Assembly (NCBI GenBank): GCA_028288585.1
Contig: JAQBNL010000023.1
Location: forward strand, 1-33,885
Length of the DNA stretch: 33,885 bases
Direction of reading: 5' to 3'
Source: Chitinophagaceae bacterium
GTDB taxonomy: Bacteria > Bacteroidota > Bacteroidia > Chitinophagales > Chitinophagaceae
Part shown: one piece after another, positions 29,001-33,885 of the stretch
How positions within the stretch are numbered: the stretch's first letter is position 1
Layout of the letters: every line of letters starts with the position of its first letter
Notes under the pieces: generated by a model
What the model was told of the DNA's origin: nothing
Database searches by the model: none
Seen by the model: only the letters and a program-made list of their open reading frames with translations
Translations under genes and position numbers: made by a program

Positions 29001-29532
29001 GGATACCATCAGTGATGTGATCCTCCATGTGCGTTATACAGCAAGACAGGGCGGTAAGGTGTTGGCAAATACAGTAAAAACACAGTTAATCTCAAATTTT
29101 GATAATATTATCAAAACTGCTCAGAACGGAATAGGCTTTTTTAAACTGGTAAGCATGAAATCAGAATTCCCGACAGAACTCCACCGCTTATTACATTCCG
29201 CCGCAGCACCTCATAAAGTGGATATGGGGTTCGGTGCGAATAATGTCCCTTATTGGCTGAGTGGCAAAACGCTTGAATTTGATGGTGCAGCAAGCGCACA
29301 ATGGGTATACATAAAATTCAAGCCAGGACAGAATGTGAATATCAACACTATGCAGTTGAACGGGCAGCAGGTGGACTTTGCGCCTCCAGCATCGCTTGGA
29401 GAATTAAAGAGAGGTTCATCAACCCAAAGCGGGGACTTATTCGGCACATGGACAATTGATACGGGTGCTGTTGCTTTGAATCCATCAAAAATTGATGACA
29501 TCTTATTGCTGGTAAAATATATCATAGTGTAA
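20071..29532 (+). CDS. Tc toxin TcA subunit (pore/receptor-binding), very large
   Basis: 3,153 aa, larger than the usual ~2,500-aa TcA. Two N-terminal transthyretin/carboxypeptidase-regulatory-like beta modules (about residues 3-105, FNLRGKIIRKADKQPISGLY, and about 113-215, YLVKGIILKKDYSPAAGY) account for part of the excess. Residues about 220-680 are helical. The VRP1-type motif CECEDCRSVYSPAAYLTDLL begins near residue 690. Around 1790, WRKWVEDSYWTPWEKLDLEI marks the neuraminidase-like/ABC-toxin region. A hydrophobic, Gly-rich channel segment (ALDVAIAAGYALSGGLKLIP, about 2610-2630) precedes the coiled-coil and TcB-binding domain (GSYMRRQEEWDFQAILATKE, about 2680 onward). TcA is known to assemble as a pentameric bell that inserts in target membranes on pH change and injects the TcC payload. 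No signal peptide is seen, so release must be by lysis or an unusual route. Confidence 0.93.
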   Translation: MSTFNLRGKIIRKADKQPISGLYIEAWDKNPPAKEAKGSSITDPQGMFSILFDNSLLSELHKEGFPEIYFKVFSGQTLLSSTENEVVVNLRGKQPAVVIAVDYNPAAESESKAKKYLVKGIILKKDYSPAAGYEIQLFDKGLITDTLIAGATTSDKGDFEVSFQSDAFQQSGKQTPDIFLKITGDKKETVTTSVIYNASTVTEINFVIGGSDFPEESEFEKLGKKLEPFFRNNSKTEIRLGENNNPFFLLGEKTGEDEQKIKWFITAHQLSAETKISPEFYYALLRGGLANEPSLHLSEIFSGDIENITGILDKFKKKEEADSSILALSHETDATITSLINLSDRSVPGALDFAVRNNIIPAIFQSRRKQLDKDWDDLKTGYLAKQKNDFETMLSSTQMKSQHCKTAAALFEKHKGDIPAVLDEMEKNKSITSEELNQVKAVDKINGLLNDASASAELQSKLNIKHPDEVRKLAKLSEKEWKDILYSKGNKSGAADKKIRDVMSSLEQQFPTAAFAGRLERDNKNKFSAKTSILKFFENYPETELHKTNFDLLFHKKGKDIKKEMDNAGDVKTELKKIQRVFKLAPSYEKVKVLLDNNIHSAQSVYNLGERRFVEKVSNGIISAQDAKKIYRKAEQTYAAAIAILGDIKSMEHGAALKVLPDVTKTYNNLKHSTIKDFPDWETLFTATDICECEDCRSVYSPAAYLTDLLKFLNKRGSTTAMVSAKEILFKRRPDIGEIDLNCDNSLVPIPYIDLVCETLEDALSDPPVILAAGIEPLLVEGIIHANVVAEFISKNLPIANDAAVTMGVAPTEWFIRDKQYTYKIKKTGVQLAAKIIKQTHGTAAERKAIPEYINYTVYDNQMKTAVHPVSLPFDLSWEECRAYLDKIGINKALWMEVFKNKVTSLPGANETAGEYIGLSPIERNIITTPNVPAQNQFWGGLVDIDKVSVFLHKSELTYKQLRELLRTKFINPTSDSDIVHSDSSCDTEQKRISNLTTAKLDRINRFLRLWRKTGWQMWELDNAVMNVKIGNTILDDAFLIQLKDFDELRKSLKLKPEEALGYFGDLNNIDSKSLYSKLFRNKVILDPLPDVFKSELVTENPFTNPAPAERTVTGQLKSLAAVLKLKEEEAAQIQTISLTDDNLSLSNISVFYRIASLIRKQKLSAKEYYILFDILNTGALFDVFSSPAKTKEFLEIVKLVKASKFSVYDLAYLLLHRNEGPKILIPTDEKITAFITKGRVAFQKIKDDLESITGLPDEVGKIILGKLSSLDETAINQAVQVFNGGSSLSTASRNIFLDNSFGAMISTGTIKAKLNARDAAPANLKDQATNDAWDELNKLLKEFLQNDASRQAIVQLHTEQFKLAEDTSRAILANVQLQGTAVPIFDHWFNAGILAKDALGNYLNAISNATFPDLFRSYLLIDKIGLLQAKMPLQQSLVELLISNAADFGILKYNELPVAAPVINSNFEKWKEYVQLRQFSLLYPDNDNGTLATSLKLLLPAAAPEATFLESFSAYTGWDNAELTELRLQLGLAYPADYKKPSSCMYLDKCMNRLVTSTMMASQLPLIIKAVPLSADAIAVKNLIKSKYDNEQWLNTSSNIQASTLDSKGIREKKRDALISYFTHHTVNGLIFKDTYELYGHYLLDVEMGSCEVTTRILQANLSVQLFVQRCLMNIELEVIADETADDGWKQWPWMKLYRVWEANRKVFLYPENWIEPELRLDKSYFFRELENDLMQNEITQPNVENAYLSYLEKLDNVGRLDVSGYYYEEETYTLYVFARTYDDPHLYYWRKWVEDSYWTPWEKLDLEINATHVIPLVINRRLYLYWPDFREKSVETSSTNVPQVNQSSFPIDKPQKFWEIRLSVSEFRNKKWTPKKISTTFVTTHTLPTLVPKENFSFIPLDLLDIPGIDKYLIGCFENTSPDNSSDYKYHDASSHSYFELGGCHGTPELLTDNSVIGLVHKPIIPQFQKSELLFLESHESDDSSSDTLAYQQGNLFINHQDILKKTPGLFRAPVPSQLSFFDKILIWFYWSWIQVLEKTNIKYGREWPFPYPTGTLLPFFYEDKKRTFFVLQEIILYEKKRGKDNAGNNNIQFTELFYTDILRVIQEYFRTGVLPDLIKPYFENGKKPGIAFMLKFTNFYHPYVCFLIKQLYKHGLDGMMKREVQLLDKVKFPELKDFSFKDVYDPTWLVNPGLPKAGDPFPSYPKETIDFESAGSYSDYNWELFFHAPLMLAVRLSKNQRFEEAQHWFHYIFNPTDTSSHPSPQKFWNTKPFFERDHQQYIDERIDNILTMINGGDAKLIKQVEQWRRNAFQPHLIAKFRTVAYQKTVVMKYLDNLIDWADNLFRSDRREAIGEATQLYILAAEILGPKPVVIPKHVESPVLNFNQLEPKLDAFSNAMINVENFIPFFETDIDDIDIAAPLPALETFYYCIPKNEKLLDYWKRIGEQLFKIRHCMNIDGIERQLALFDPPIDPGLLVKAVASGLSIGQAIAGLSAPLPQYRFLTIVQKANEFCNEVKSLGGGLLAALEKKDAEAMSLLRSTQEIRMHEAIREIRKKQIEEAKVNVESLVKTKNLTEEKKKYYEGLSYMNPAEIIAFTLSTAATALDVAIAAGYALSGGLKLIPQIVGGGSGFGGSPHVVVDIGGEQFGDSAEDLVKTISSISQALDKGASLASTQGSYMRRQEEWDFQAILATKELVQIDKQIAGAEIRLAMAEKELENHELQIEQSKETKAFMENKFTNLELYNWMIGQISGVYFQSYQLAFDVAKKAERCYRFELGLEDSDFIQFGYWDSMKKGLLSGEKLCLDIHRMESSWYDQNKREFEITKHISLAQLDPLALLTLKQNGECFVNLPEEIFDLDYPGHYFRRIKSVAVSVPCIIGPYNNLNCTLTILKSRTRTSALSTVDYSIAPGDADDGFTYNYSTIQQMVTSSGQNDAGMFDVNLKDERYLTFEGHGAISEWKIEINKDFKNFDMDTISDVILHVRYTARQGGKVLANTVKTQLISNFDNIIKTAQNGIGFFKLVSMKSEFPTELHRLLHSAAAPHKVDMGFGANNVPYWLSGKTLEFDGAASAQWVYIKFKPGQNVNINTMQLNGQQVDFAPPASLGELKRGSSTQSGDLFGTWTIDTGAVALNPSKIDDILLLVKYIIV

Positions 29533-29554
29533 TTATTAAGCATGTTAATTACAC
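29527..29554 (+). other. Stem-loop spanning the TcA stop codon
   Basis: GTGTAATT (29527-29534) and AATTACAC (29547-29554) are perfect eight-base arms around a 12-base loop; the TcA stop codon lies in the left arm. It is AT-rich with no T-run after it, so more likely a weak mRNA 3'-end structure than a terminator. Confidence 0.4.
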
Positions 29555-29643
29555 CTACTCAAATTGAGTAAATCTGTTGCTATTGATAAAGTAGTCATTT
29601 TACTGCATAATTTCGTCTCAGGTGTTTTTCATAGGTTAGCAAC

Positions 29644-29673
29644 GGCCAGTCTTTTTTAAGACAGGCCTTTTTT
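29644..29673 (+). terminator. Intrinsic terminator of the Tc operon
   Basis: GGCCAGTCTT and AAGACAGGCC (29644-29667) pair with one mismatch around a short T-rich loop and are followed by TTTTTT (29668-29673). It lies about 110 bases after the TcA stop. Confidence 0.85.
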
Positions 29674-29804
29674 ATTATACCTCTGTAAAAATTTGACGGA
29701 ATAAAAGTCCTTTCCCAAACAATCTTAGTCTCCCATAATATTTCATCCAGCCTACCTTGTATGCATAAACATGCAACGTGAAAAAGAATATCGCTCTTTC
29801 CTTA

Positions 29805-30029
29805 ATGAATAATACTCGTGATGAAAAGATATTAAAGAGGTTCGGTAGTAACTTAAAAAGTATTAGAAAAACTAAAAGGTTAAGTCTACGCAAACTTGCA
29901 GATATTGTGGCTGTAGGCTATAGTCAAATACATAGAATAGAAAAAGGAGAAAGCAATCCTATATTGATGATGGTTTATGCATTAGCTGAGGCGTTAAATA
30001 TTAAAATATCAGAATTGCTTATTTCATAA
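29805..30029 (+). CDS. Small XRE-family helix-turn-helix regulator
   Basis: This is a 74-aa protein from ATG 29805; a GTG at 29778 would add nine residues. Almost the whole length is one lambda-repressor-like HTH domain: FGSNLKSIRKTKRLSLRKLA, then the recognition-helix region VGYSQIHRIEKGESNP, then MVYALAEALNIKISELL. There is no sensor, peptidase or toxin domain. Such single-domain proteins act as antitoxin-like or phage-type repressors, or as small regulators. It follows the Tc terminator by about 130 bases and is not in the Tc operon. Whether it controls the shared palindromes cannot be told; no copy of that palindrome lies upstream of it. Confidence 0.85.
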   Translation: MNNTRDEKILKRFGSNLKSIRKTKRLSLRKLADIVAVGYSQIHRIEKGESNPILMMVYALAEALNIKISELLIS

Positions 30030-30408
30030 AAATAAAAAACTGACTCTCAGAAGCTGTTTGGAAAGGAGAATTTATTTCAGATAGGGAAGATGATGAACAT
30101 AAGATTTTATTATTCCAAATAGATGCATTTTTATGTTGAAGTATATTATACAAAGTATTTAAGTTATCAGTAAGTTCAGATCATTTTCTTCAACGGAACA
30201 GCTGAAACCGTATTTGGAGCAGATTGATTTGGTGAGAAGATTAAATGCATGAATATACCAATAAAGTTTTTTTGCGGAATAGTGTCAATACAATTTTAGT
30301 TAAAAGTTTCTAATCATCATGAGGTTGACACCATGACATTATTTTCCAACTCCCATAATAGGAATAATAATTTACGCCTTCTATTTAAGTGAGAATGTTT
30401 GCTGTTTA
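30030..30408. other. Gap with an imperfect repeat and possible decayed coding sequence
   Basis: There is no intact gene. It holds repeat copy A (30053-30101). A plus-strand frame near 30176-30249 reads FRSFSSTEQLKPYLEQIDLV then LRRLNA-like residues to a stop, with no start codon, and may be the tail of a lost gene. Nothing else was recognised. Confidence 0.4.
30053..30101 (+). repeat. Imperfect direct repeat, copy A
   Basis: A 49-base segment starting GCTGTTTG and ending GATAGGGAAGATGATGAACATA-like. It matches 31996-32042 (copy B), with near-identical ends and a diverged middle. The copies lie about 1.9 kb apart in the same orientation and flank the HExxH and lipoprotein genes. Confidence 0.65.
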
Positions 30409-30930
30409 TTATTTGTGATCATTTAGAACCATGGTTTCAGCAATGGCCCCAATTACCCATGGGGCTGTATTTTCCTGGTCCTTAGGTTTATTGCCATTAT
30501 GTGTAAACTCATTCCCAGTATTTAAAAAATCGACTGCATGAACAGTTTCATGGATTAGCGTATTAACAGCTATGCTTAAAGAAAAATTTCCCGTAGCGTC
30601 TTTACCAAATAGTGAACGGCTGATCTTGATTTTATCACTTGTCGTAGTAGCAGCATTGGCAATTGGTTTTATTTTTCTAGCGATTTTAACATCCTGATTT
30701 GCTTTTTCCATTCTGTCAGCTATCTCCCTCCCAGATAGCTGTGAATTGTCAAATTTTGGATATTTACGAATTTCATCATAAAAATATTTACTATTCAAAA
30801 TTTCATTTGCTTTTTTTACAGCTGCTATTACATTTACATTCCGACCGTTATATACAAGTTTAATATGTGATTGACAAATTGCAGACTTAAGCATAAAAAA
30901 ACATAATAAGATTATAATAAACTTTTTCAT
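30409..30930 (-). CDS. Secreted small HExxH protein (putative zinc metallopeptidase)
   Basis: 173 aa. Residues 1-20 (MKKFIIILLCFFMLKSAICQ) form a signal peptide, so the protein acts in the periplasm or outside. The motif HETVHAVDF places a zincin HExxH at 127-131; His144 (in EFTHNGN) or Glu165 (in GAIAETMV) are possible third ligands. The conserved helix before it (SIAVNTLIHETVH) is typical of the active-site helix. The middle (DNSQLSGREIADRMEKANQD) is charged and helical. I do not recognise a named family, and the substrate is unknown. Its start is about 100 bases from operator copy 3, which lies between it and the divergent lipoprotein gene and could serve both. On the minus side of that palindrome a -7 match is poorer (AAATCTTG). 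Confidence 0.7.
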   Translation of the reverse strand: MKKFIIILLCFFMLKSAICQSHIKLVYNGRNVNVIAAVKKANEILNSKYFYDEIRKYPKFDNSQLSGREIADRMEKANQDVKIARKIKPIANAATTTSDKIKISRSLFGKDATGNFSLSIAVNTLIHETVHAVDFLNTGNEFTHNGNKPKDQENTAPWVIGAIAETMVLNDHK

Positions 30931-31029
30931 TGTATCATTTTTTTTTTAGATAAACCAGTTATTAATTGCTTGATAAACTTCTTTTAAAGAATAAAATTAA
31001 TACTTGCAAGATTTGAAAAAAGTTACTCA

Positions 31030-31082
31030 AAAAAATACCGTATTAATACGGTATTTTTTAATTGAGCTGAATTTTATATTGC
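31030..31082 (+). promoter_or_regulatory. Shared palindromic operator plus promoter, copy 3 (lipoprotein gene)
   Basis: This is the best copy: a perfect 30-base palindrome (31030-31059, 13-base arms) centred on TACCGTA-TTAA-TACGGTA. TATATTGC (31075-31082) starts exactly 24 bases after TACG, a -7-like element matching in its first six positions. The predicted start near 31086 leaves only about 17 bases before ATG 31103. This site also rules out the upstream in-frame start at 31004. Confidence 0.8.
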
Positions 31083-31102
31083 ATGGACCAAAACTGATTA
31101 AA

Positions 31103-31930
31103 ATGAAAAATTCTAAACTCATCCAATTCATCGGCTTAATCTTTATACTTCTGAATGTAAACTGTAATACTTCTGATAAATCTTCTGTTAGTACTGATGA
31201 CAGAAAAGATTCCATCATGATTGAAAATATTGACACTACGTACAAAAAACCCATTGACGTATCGAAAATTCATATTGATACAAATGTGATTAAATCACAG
31301 TATAATATACTAAAAAACCAAGAAATCTTAATTAAAGCACATAATAATGTTTTCAAAAGGGAGGCATTAAATAATATAGTTTTACAAATGAGTTCTTTTA
31401 CCGCCCTAATTGATACAACTTCCATTTCTCAGGTTAAATCAAATTGCATGTATCCATCAACTATCAGGGATCTAAAAGACGGAATTTCTCTTCAAGCTTA
31501 TGATTTTAAAAAAGGAGATGAATATTCATTGGGATTAATGGGTTTCTTCAATGTATCCCTACAAACTGATGAACGAATTACCGTAGTTGAATTTTCTCAA
31601 ACAGGAAGCTCAGTTTGTGACAATAAAACTCTCTCATACGGAATAGGCGCTAGGCTTTTGCTACAAGTGATTAAGAAAAAGAAAAATGCAAAATTGGAAA
31701 CACCGCAACGAATTACAGCAAGTGTAATTTTTGATAGAGCAGAGGTAAAGTATAGTATAAAAACATTTGGTATTACGGGACCCAAAACAGCTCCGTTAAT
31801 AAAATCAGGAACTCTTTCTGAAAATACTTACAATGACTTTATTAACGCAATTGCAGATTTAATAGTTGATGCTTATAAGCCAAATTCTGAATATATCATT
31901 ACACCTCAGTATCTTCCTCTAAAACAATGA
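31103..31930 (+). CDS. Probable exported lipoprotein of unknown function
   Basis: From ATG 31103 this is 275 aa. The open frame extends back to 31004, but the operator and promoter lie in that stretch. The N-terminus MKNSKLIQFIGLIFILLNVNC is a short basic plus hydrophobic leader ending at a Cys followed by a Ser/Asp/Lys-rich region, as in Bacteroidota surface lipoproteins; the lipobox (N-V-N-C) is poor, so cleavage by signal peptidase II is a guess. The mature part is mixed alpha/beta, with a long charged segment near residues 45-80 and no motif I recognise. It is preceded by the strongest copy of the shared palindrome, so it is probably co-regulated with the Tc and phenoloxidase genes. Confidence 0.72.
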   Translation: MKNSKLIQFIGLIFILLNVNCNTSDKSSVSTDDRKDSIMIENIDTTYKKPIDVSKIHIDTNVIKSQYNILKNQEILIKAHNNVFKREALNNIVLQMSSFTALIDTTSISQVKSNCMYPSTIRDLKDGISLQAYDFKKGDEYSLGLMGFFNVSLQTDERITVVEFSQTGSSVCDNKTLSYGIGARLLLQVIKKKKNAKLETPQRITASVIFDRAEVKYSIKTFGITGPKTAPLIKSGTLSENTYNDFINAIADLIVDAYKPNSEYIITPQYLPLKQ

Positions 31931-32100
31931 TTCCAGTTTCATTTGAAACATAATAATCATAATAGACTTAACAGAACAGTTGGAATGAAACAAAGGCAGT
32001 TTGAAAAGAGTATGTGTTTAGGATAGGGAAATGATGAACATAGCTTTTAAATTATCTGGCGGATTTTTTTAAGTAAGGTTTATTATCATACATTATTTGA
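31931..32100. other. Gap holding repeat copy B
   Basis: There is no gene. It holds repeat copy B (31996-32042) and a short inverted repeat GTTTC-ATTT-GAAAC just after the lipoprotein stop. The missing N-terminal part of the adjacent metalloprotease remnant may have decayed here. Confidence 0.4.
31996..32042 (+). repeat. Imperfect direct repeat, copy B
   Basis: A 47-base partner of 30053-30101. It shares GCAGTTTG (versus GCTGTTTG) at the start and GATAGGGAA plus ATGATGAACATA at the end, with an insertion/deletion difference of one base between those two blocks and another in the middle. Confidence 0.65.
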
Positions 32101-32391
32101 GATCATGAGAAAGTCGAGATCTTTAGGAATAAAGATACTTTCGAATCTATTAGTCATGAGGTAGGACACCATATTGCAGGCTTTAGCAGGCACGCTAGTC
32201 AGTTAGAGAGTGAACTTGATGCAGACTATTGGAGAGGGTATGTTTTACAAAAACTAGGGGCGAGCAGGGATGCATCAACAAAATGCATTCTGAAATATGG
32301 TACTGAAAATGATACAAACTTCCATCCTAATAAATATAAAAGATCACAAATGATACTGACAGGTTGGACGGATATGCAAAATGGATCGTGA
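32101..32391 (+). pseudogene. Metalloprotease remnant with HEVGHH active site (N-terminus lost)
   Basis: A frame opened by a stop at 32098-32100 and closed by TGA at 32389-32391 encodes about 96 residues with no usable start codon at its front. It contains FESISHEVGHHIAGF, a zincin HExxH helix, then ELDADYWRGYVLQKLGAS, the Glu-x-x-Ala-Asp helix that follows in M48-like and related metalloproteases, and ends with HPNKYKRSQMILTGW, like the HPP-x-x-R-x-x-x-x-x-x-GW tail of a Bacteroidota/proteobacterial protease family. The catalytic core survives but the N-terminal signal and strands are missing, so it is probably a pseudogene. A sequencing frameshift or rare start codon is the alternative. Confidence 0.65.
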
Positions 32392-32537
32392 TTCAAAGCG
32401 ATGTGAAAATTGCAATTAGAATGATGCTTTTTCAGTCTGATTTAGAATCAAAGAAGAAGTTATGTACCTCATAAATTAGGTCATCTTTTGTATCAAAATT
32501 TGTTTCCGAATTATACGAATTTTGAAAATGTTTTAGA
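32392..32537. other. Short gap before operator copy 4
   Basis: I see no gene or RNA here; it is AT-rich, with stops in all plus frames. Confidence 0.5.
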
Positions 32538-32584
32538 TACCGTATAAGTACGGTTGTTTGAAATCACCAACCCTGTTATTTTAG
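32538..32584 (+). promoter_or_regulatory. Shared palindromic operator plus promoter, copy 4 (CARDB/Fn3 gene)
   Basis: TACCGTA-TAAG-TACGGTT at 32538-32555, with six-base perfect inner arms ACCGTA/TACGGT. A TTTG at 32557-32560 can act as the -33 box. TATTTTAG (32577-32584) begins 24 bases after TACG and matches TAnnTTTG at all but one position. The predicted start near 32588 gives a leader of about 64 bases to ATG 32652. Confidence 0.75.
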
Positions 32585-32651
32585 CAAACTTCTGTCGATC
32601 CATCCTTAGAATCATCTACTGCTGAAAAATTCATCACTAAAATTTACTGCT

Positions 32652-33885
32652 ATGAAGAGTATCATACATTTTATTGGTTTTTGCTTTTTGTATTGCGCTA
32701 TTTTTGCCACGGAAAGTAAGGCGGCCGTAAACCTTATTATTAGTGGAGGTATTGTTCCGACTTCAATGTATAATGGTGCATCCTACCCCATTACAATATA
32801 TGTTCAGAATACTGGGACAACTTCTACAACAACTTCTTTTATAGTAAATATAAGTATTAATACTGCTTCCACTTATAATGGAGGCCAGAGTTATCTTACT
32901 CAATTTACGGTTAACGGTCTTGCTGCAGGGGCATCCAAAACGCTGAATACAACAATAACTATCCCCTGTACATATTCCACAGGCACAACATATATACTTG
33001 CAGGTGCAGATGCCGTAAACTCCGTTTTTGAAGGTTGTGTGGCTTGTGAATCTGATAATAACACTCCATTTGGTGTACTGATTAAAAGTCTTCCGGATCT
33101 GACTCCCCTCGCCTATTCATTATCTTCATCATCAGTTGGCGCCGGAAATTCCCTTACTGCAAGTTTCGCGGTAAATAATGACGGGGGCTCCCCTGCCGGA
33201 AATTTTAATATAGGATTTTATCTTTCATCTTCATCTACCCTGAACATAAGCCAGGCTATAAACCTTGGAGGATATACGTCCCCTTCAGTACCGGCATGCG
33301 GGCAAACCTTGCTTCTTTCCAAATTGCTAACAATACCTGCAGGGACTTGTACCGGAAGCTATTTTTTGCATATATGGATTGATGATGGAAACACAATTAC
33401 CGAAGTTGATAATCAGAATAATTTTCAGAACAAACCAATTACAGTTACCGGAGGCACAGCTCCCCCAATTCCGGTTTCGACAACCGAAAGCGCAATTGGA
33501 CAAACTAGTTTTCAGGCAAACTGGAACGTTGTACAGGGTGCAGCAGGCTATAAACTTGATGTTTCTAGCAGTAACATTTTTGCAACATATATTACAGGTT
33601 ACAATGGCTTGGATGTTGGAAATAACAATTTAAAAAGTGTTAACGGGCTTACGTGCAATACTCCTTATTATTACAGAGTACGTGCGTATAATAGTTGTAA
33701 CAATCAAAGTGCTGCTTCTACAGTTATTTCAGTCACTACTTCTGCTTGTTCCTGTATCCCTCCTGTAACACCAACAGGATTGAAACAGGCTTCTTCAACA
33801 ACAAATTCAATATCACTTTCATGGAACGCATCTGCAAACGCACAGTCATATATTATTAAAGACTGTAACTCCGGAACTACTTACA
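32652..33885 (+). CDS. Exported CARDB/fibronectin-III surface protein (3' end outside window)
   Basis: The frame runs from ATG 32652 without a stop to the window end (411 complete codons). It starts with a signal peptide, MKSIIHFIGFCFLYCAIFAT, then ESKA before the mature Ala-Val. Two CARDB-like beta domains follow (about residues 27-145, and about 146-270 starting LPDLTPLAYSLSSSSVGAGN), each with a paired-Cys loop. Fibronectin-III modules begin near 272 (ESAIGQTSFQANWNVVQGAA, then YYYRVRAYN) and near 370 (GLKQASSTTNSISLSWNAS). This domain order is common in T9SS cargo, and a sorting domain is expected beyond the window. It is likely a cell-surface or secreted binding or matrix protein. Its promoter carries operator copy 4, joining it to the Tc/phenoloxidase regulon. 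Confidence 0.85.
   Translation, partial: MKSIIHFIGFCFLYCAIFATESKAAVNLIISGGIVPTSMYNGASYPITIYVQNTGTTSTTTSFIVNISINTASTYNGGQSYLTQFTVNGLAAGASKTLNTTITIPCTYSTGTTYILAGADAVNSVFEGCVACESDNNTPFGVLIKSLPDLTPLAYSLSSSSVGAGNSLTASFAVNNDGGSPAGNFNIGFYLSSSSTLNISQAINLGGYTSPSVPACGQTLLLSKLLTIPAGTCTGSYFLHIWIDDGNTITEVDNQNNFQNKPITVTGGTAPPIPVSTTESAIGQTSFQANWNVVQGAAGYKLDVSSSNIFATYITGYNGLDVGNNNLKSVNGLTCNTPYYYRVRAYNSCNNQSAASTVISVTTSACSCIPPVTPTGLKQASSTTNSISLSWNASANAQSYIIKDCNSGTTY

Noticed and set aside
31004-31102. Upstream in-frame start of the lipoprotein gene
   Set aside because: The stretch contains the perfect operator palindrome and the -7 element, and the signal peptide begins at 31103.
29805-32391. XRE regulator and HEVGHH fragment as an XRE/ImmA (M78) pair
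   Set aside because: They are over 2 kb apart with other genes between, and the ELDADYWRGY and HP-GW features suit a different metalloprotease group.
33379-33633. Plus-strand frame of 84 codons near the window end
   Set aside because: It is an out-of-frame shadow of the CARDB/Fn3 gene, which is open from 32652 to the end.
1-33885. CRISPR array, rRNA, complete tRNA, insertion sequence or integrase
   Set aside because: No regularly spaced repeats, conserved rRNA blocks, full cloverleaf or transposase/integrase motifs were seen on either strand.

Overview
The window reads as Bacteroidota DNA, most likely a Chitinophaga-like soil or host-associated relative. The evidence is secreted proteins with a type IX secretion (T9SS) C-terminal sorting domain, promoters of the TAnnTTTG type, few Shine-Dalgarno sequences, AT-rich DNA, and many Ig-like, CARDB and fibronectin-type surface proteins. 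The genus call is inference.

Layout. (1) 1-4700: the 3' part of an RND multidrug efflux permease, its outer-membrane channel lipoprotein, and a small potassium-channel-like membrane protein in the same direction. (2) 4796-8126: an intergenic hairpin and a promoter, then a large T9SS-exported Ig-like surface protein closed by a strong terminator. (3) 8127-9084: a gene graveyard with a tRNA-3'-end-like fragment, a frameshifted NarL/LuxR response-regulator remnant and a zinc-ribbon reading frame that has no start codon. (4) 9093-11713, minus strand: a hemocyanin/prophenoloxidase-type copper protein of the arthropod kind, translationally coupled to a thioredoxin-fold/MerC-like membrane protein. 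(5) 11714-12250: a divergent control region. (6) 12251-29532: a Tc (insecticidal toxin complex) locus with a TcB-TcC fusion that ends in a lytic-transglycosylase-like payload, a small Cys-rich protein, and a giant TcA pore/receptor subunit. (7) 29533-33885: a terminator, a small XRE regulator, a secreted HExxH protein, a probable lipoprotein, a metalloprotease remnant and the start of a CARDB/fibronectin-III surface protein.

The most interesting signal is not a gene. A palindrome of the form TACCGTA-N4-TACGGTA occurs four times, always between genes: before the phenoloxidase (minus strand), before the Tc operon, before the lipoprotein and before the terminal CARDB/Fn3 gene. In all four, a -7-like element (A at position 2, T at positions 5 and 6) starts exactly 24 bases after the right-arm TACG. 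This puts the dyad about 41 bases upstream of the expected transcription start, the classic place for a class II activator. I read this as one regulon joining a Tc toxin, a phenoloxidase and cell-surface or exported proteins.

Working model (inference): a regulator not encoded here switches on a biotic-interaction programme. TcA forms the injection pore, the TcB-TcC cocoon carries a peptidoglycan- or chitin-type glycan hydrolase, and the phenoloxidase with its coupled metal-handling-like membrane protein supplies quinone chemistry. Several neighbours are broken genes, so the region behaves as an accessory, fast-changing part of the chromosome.
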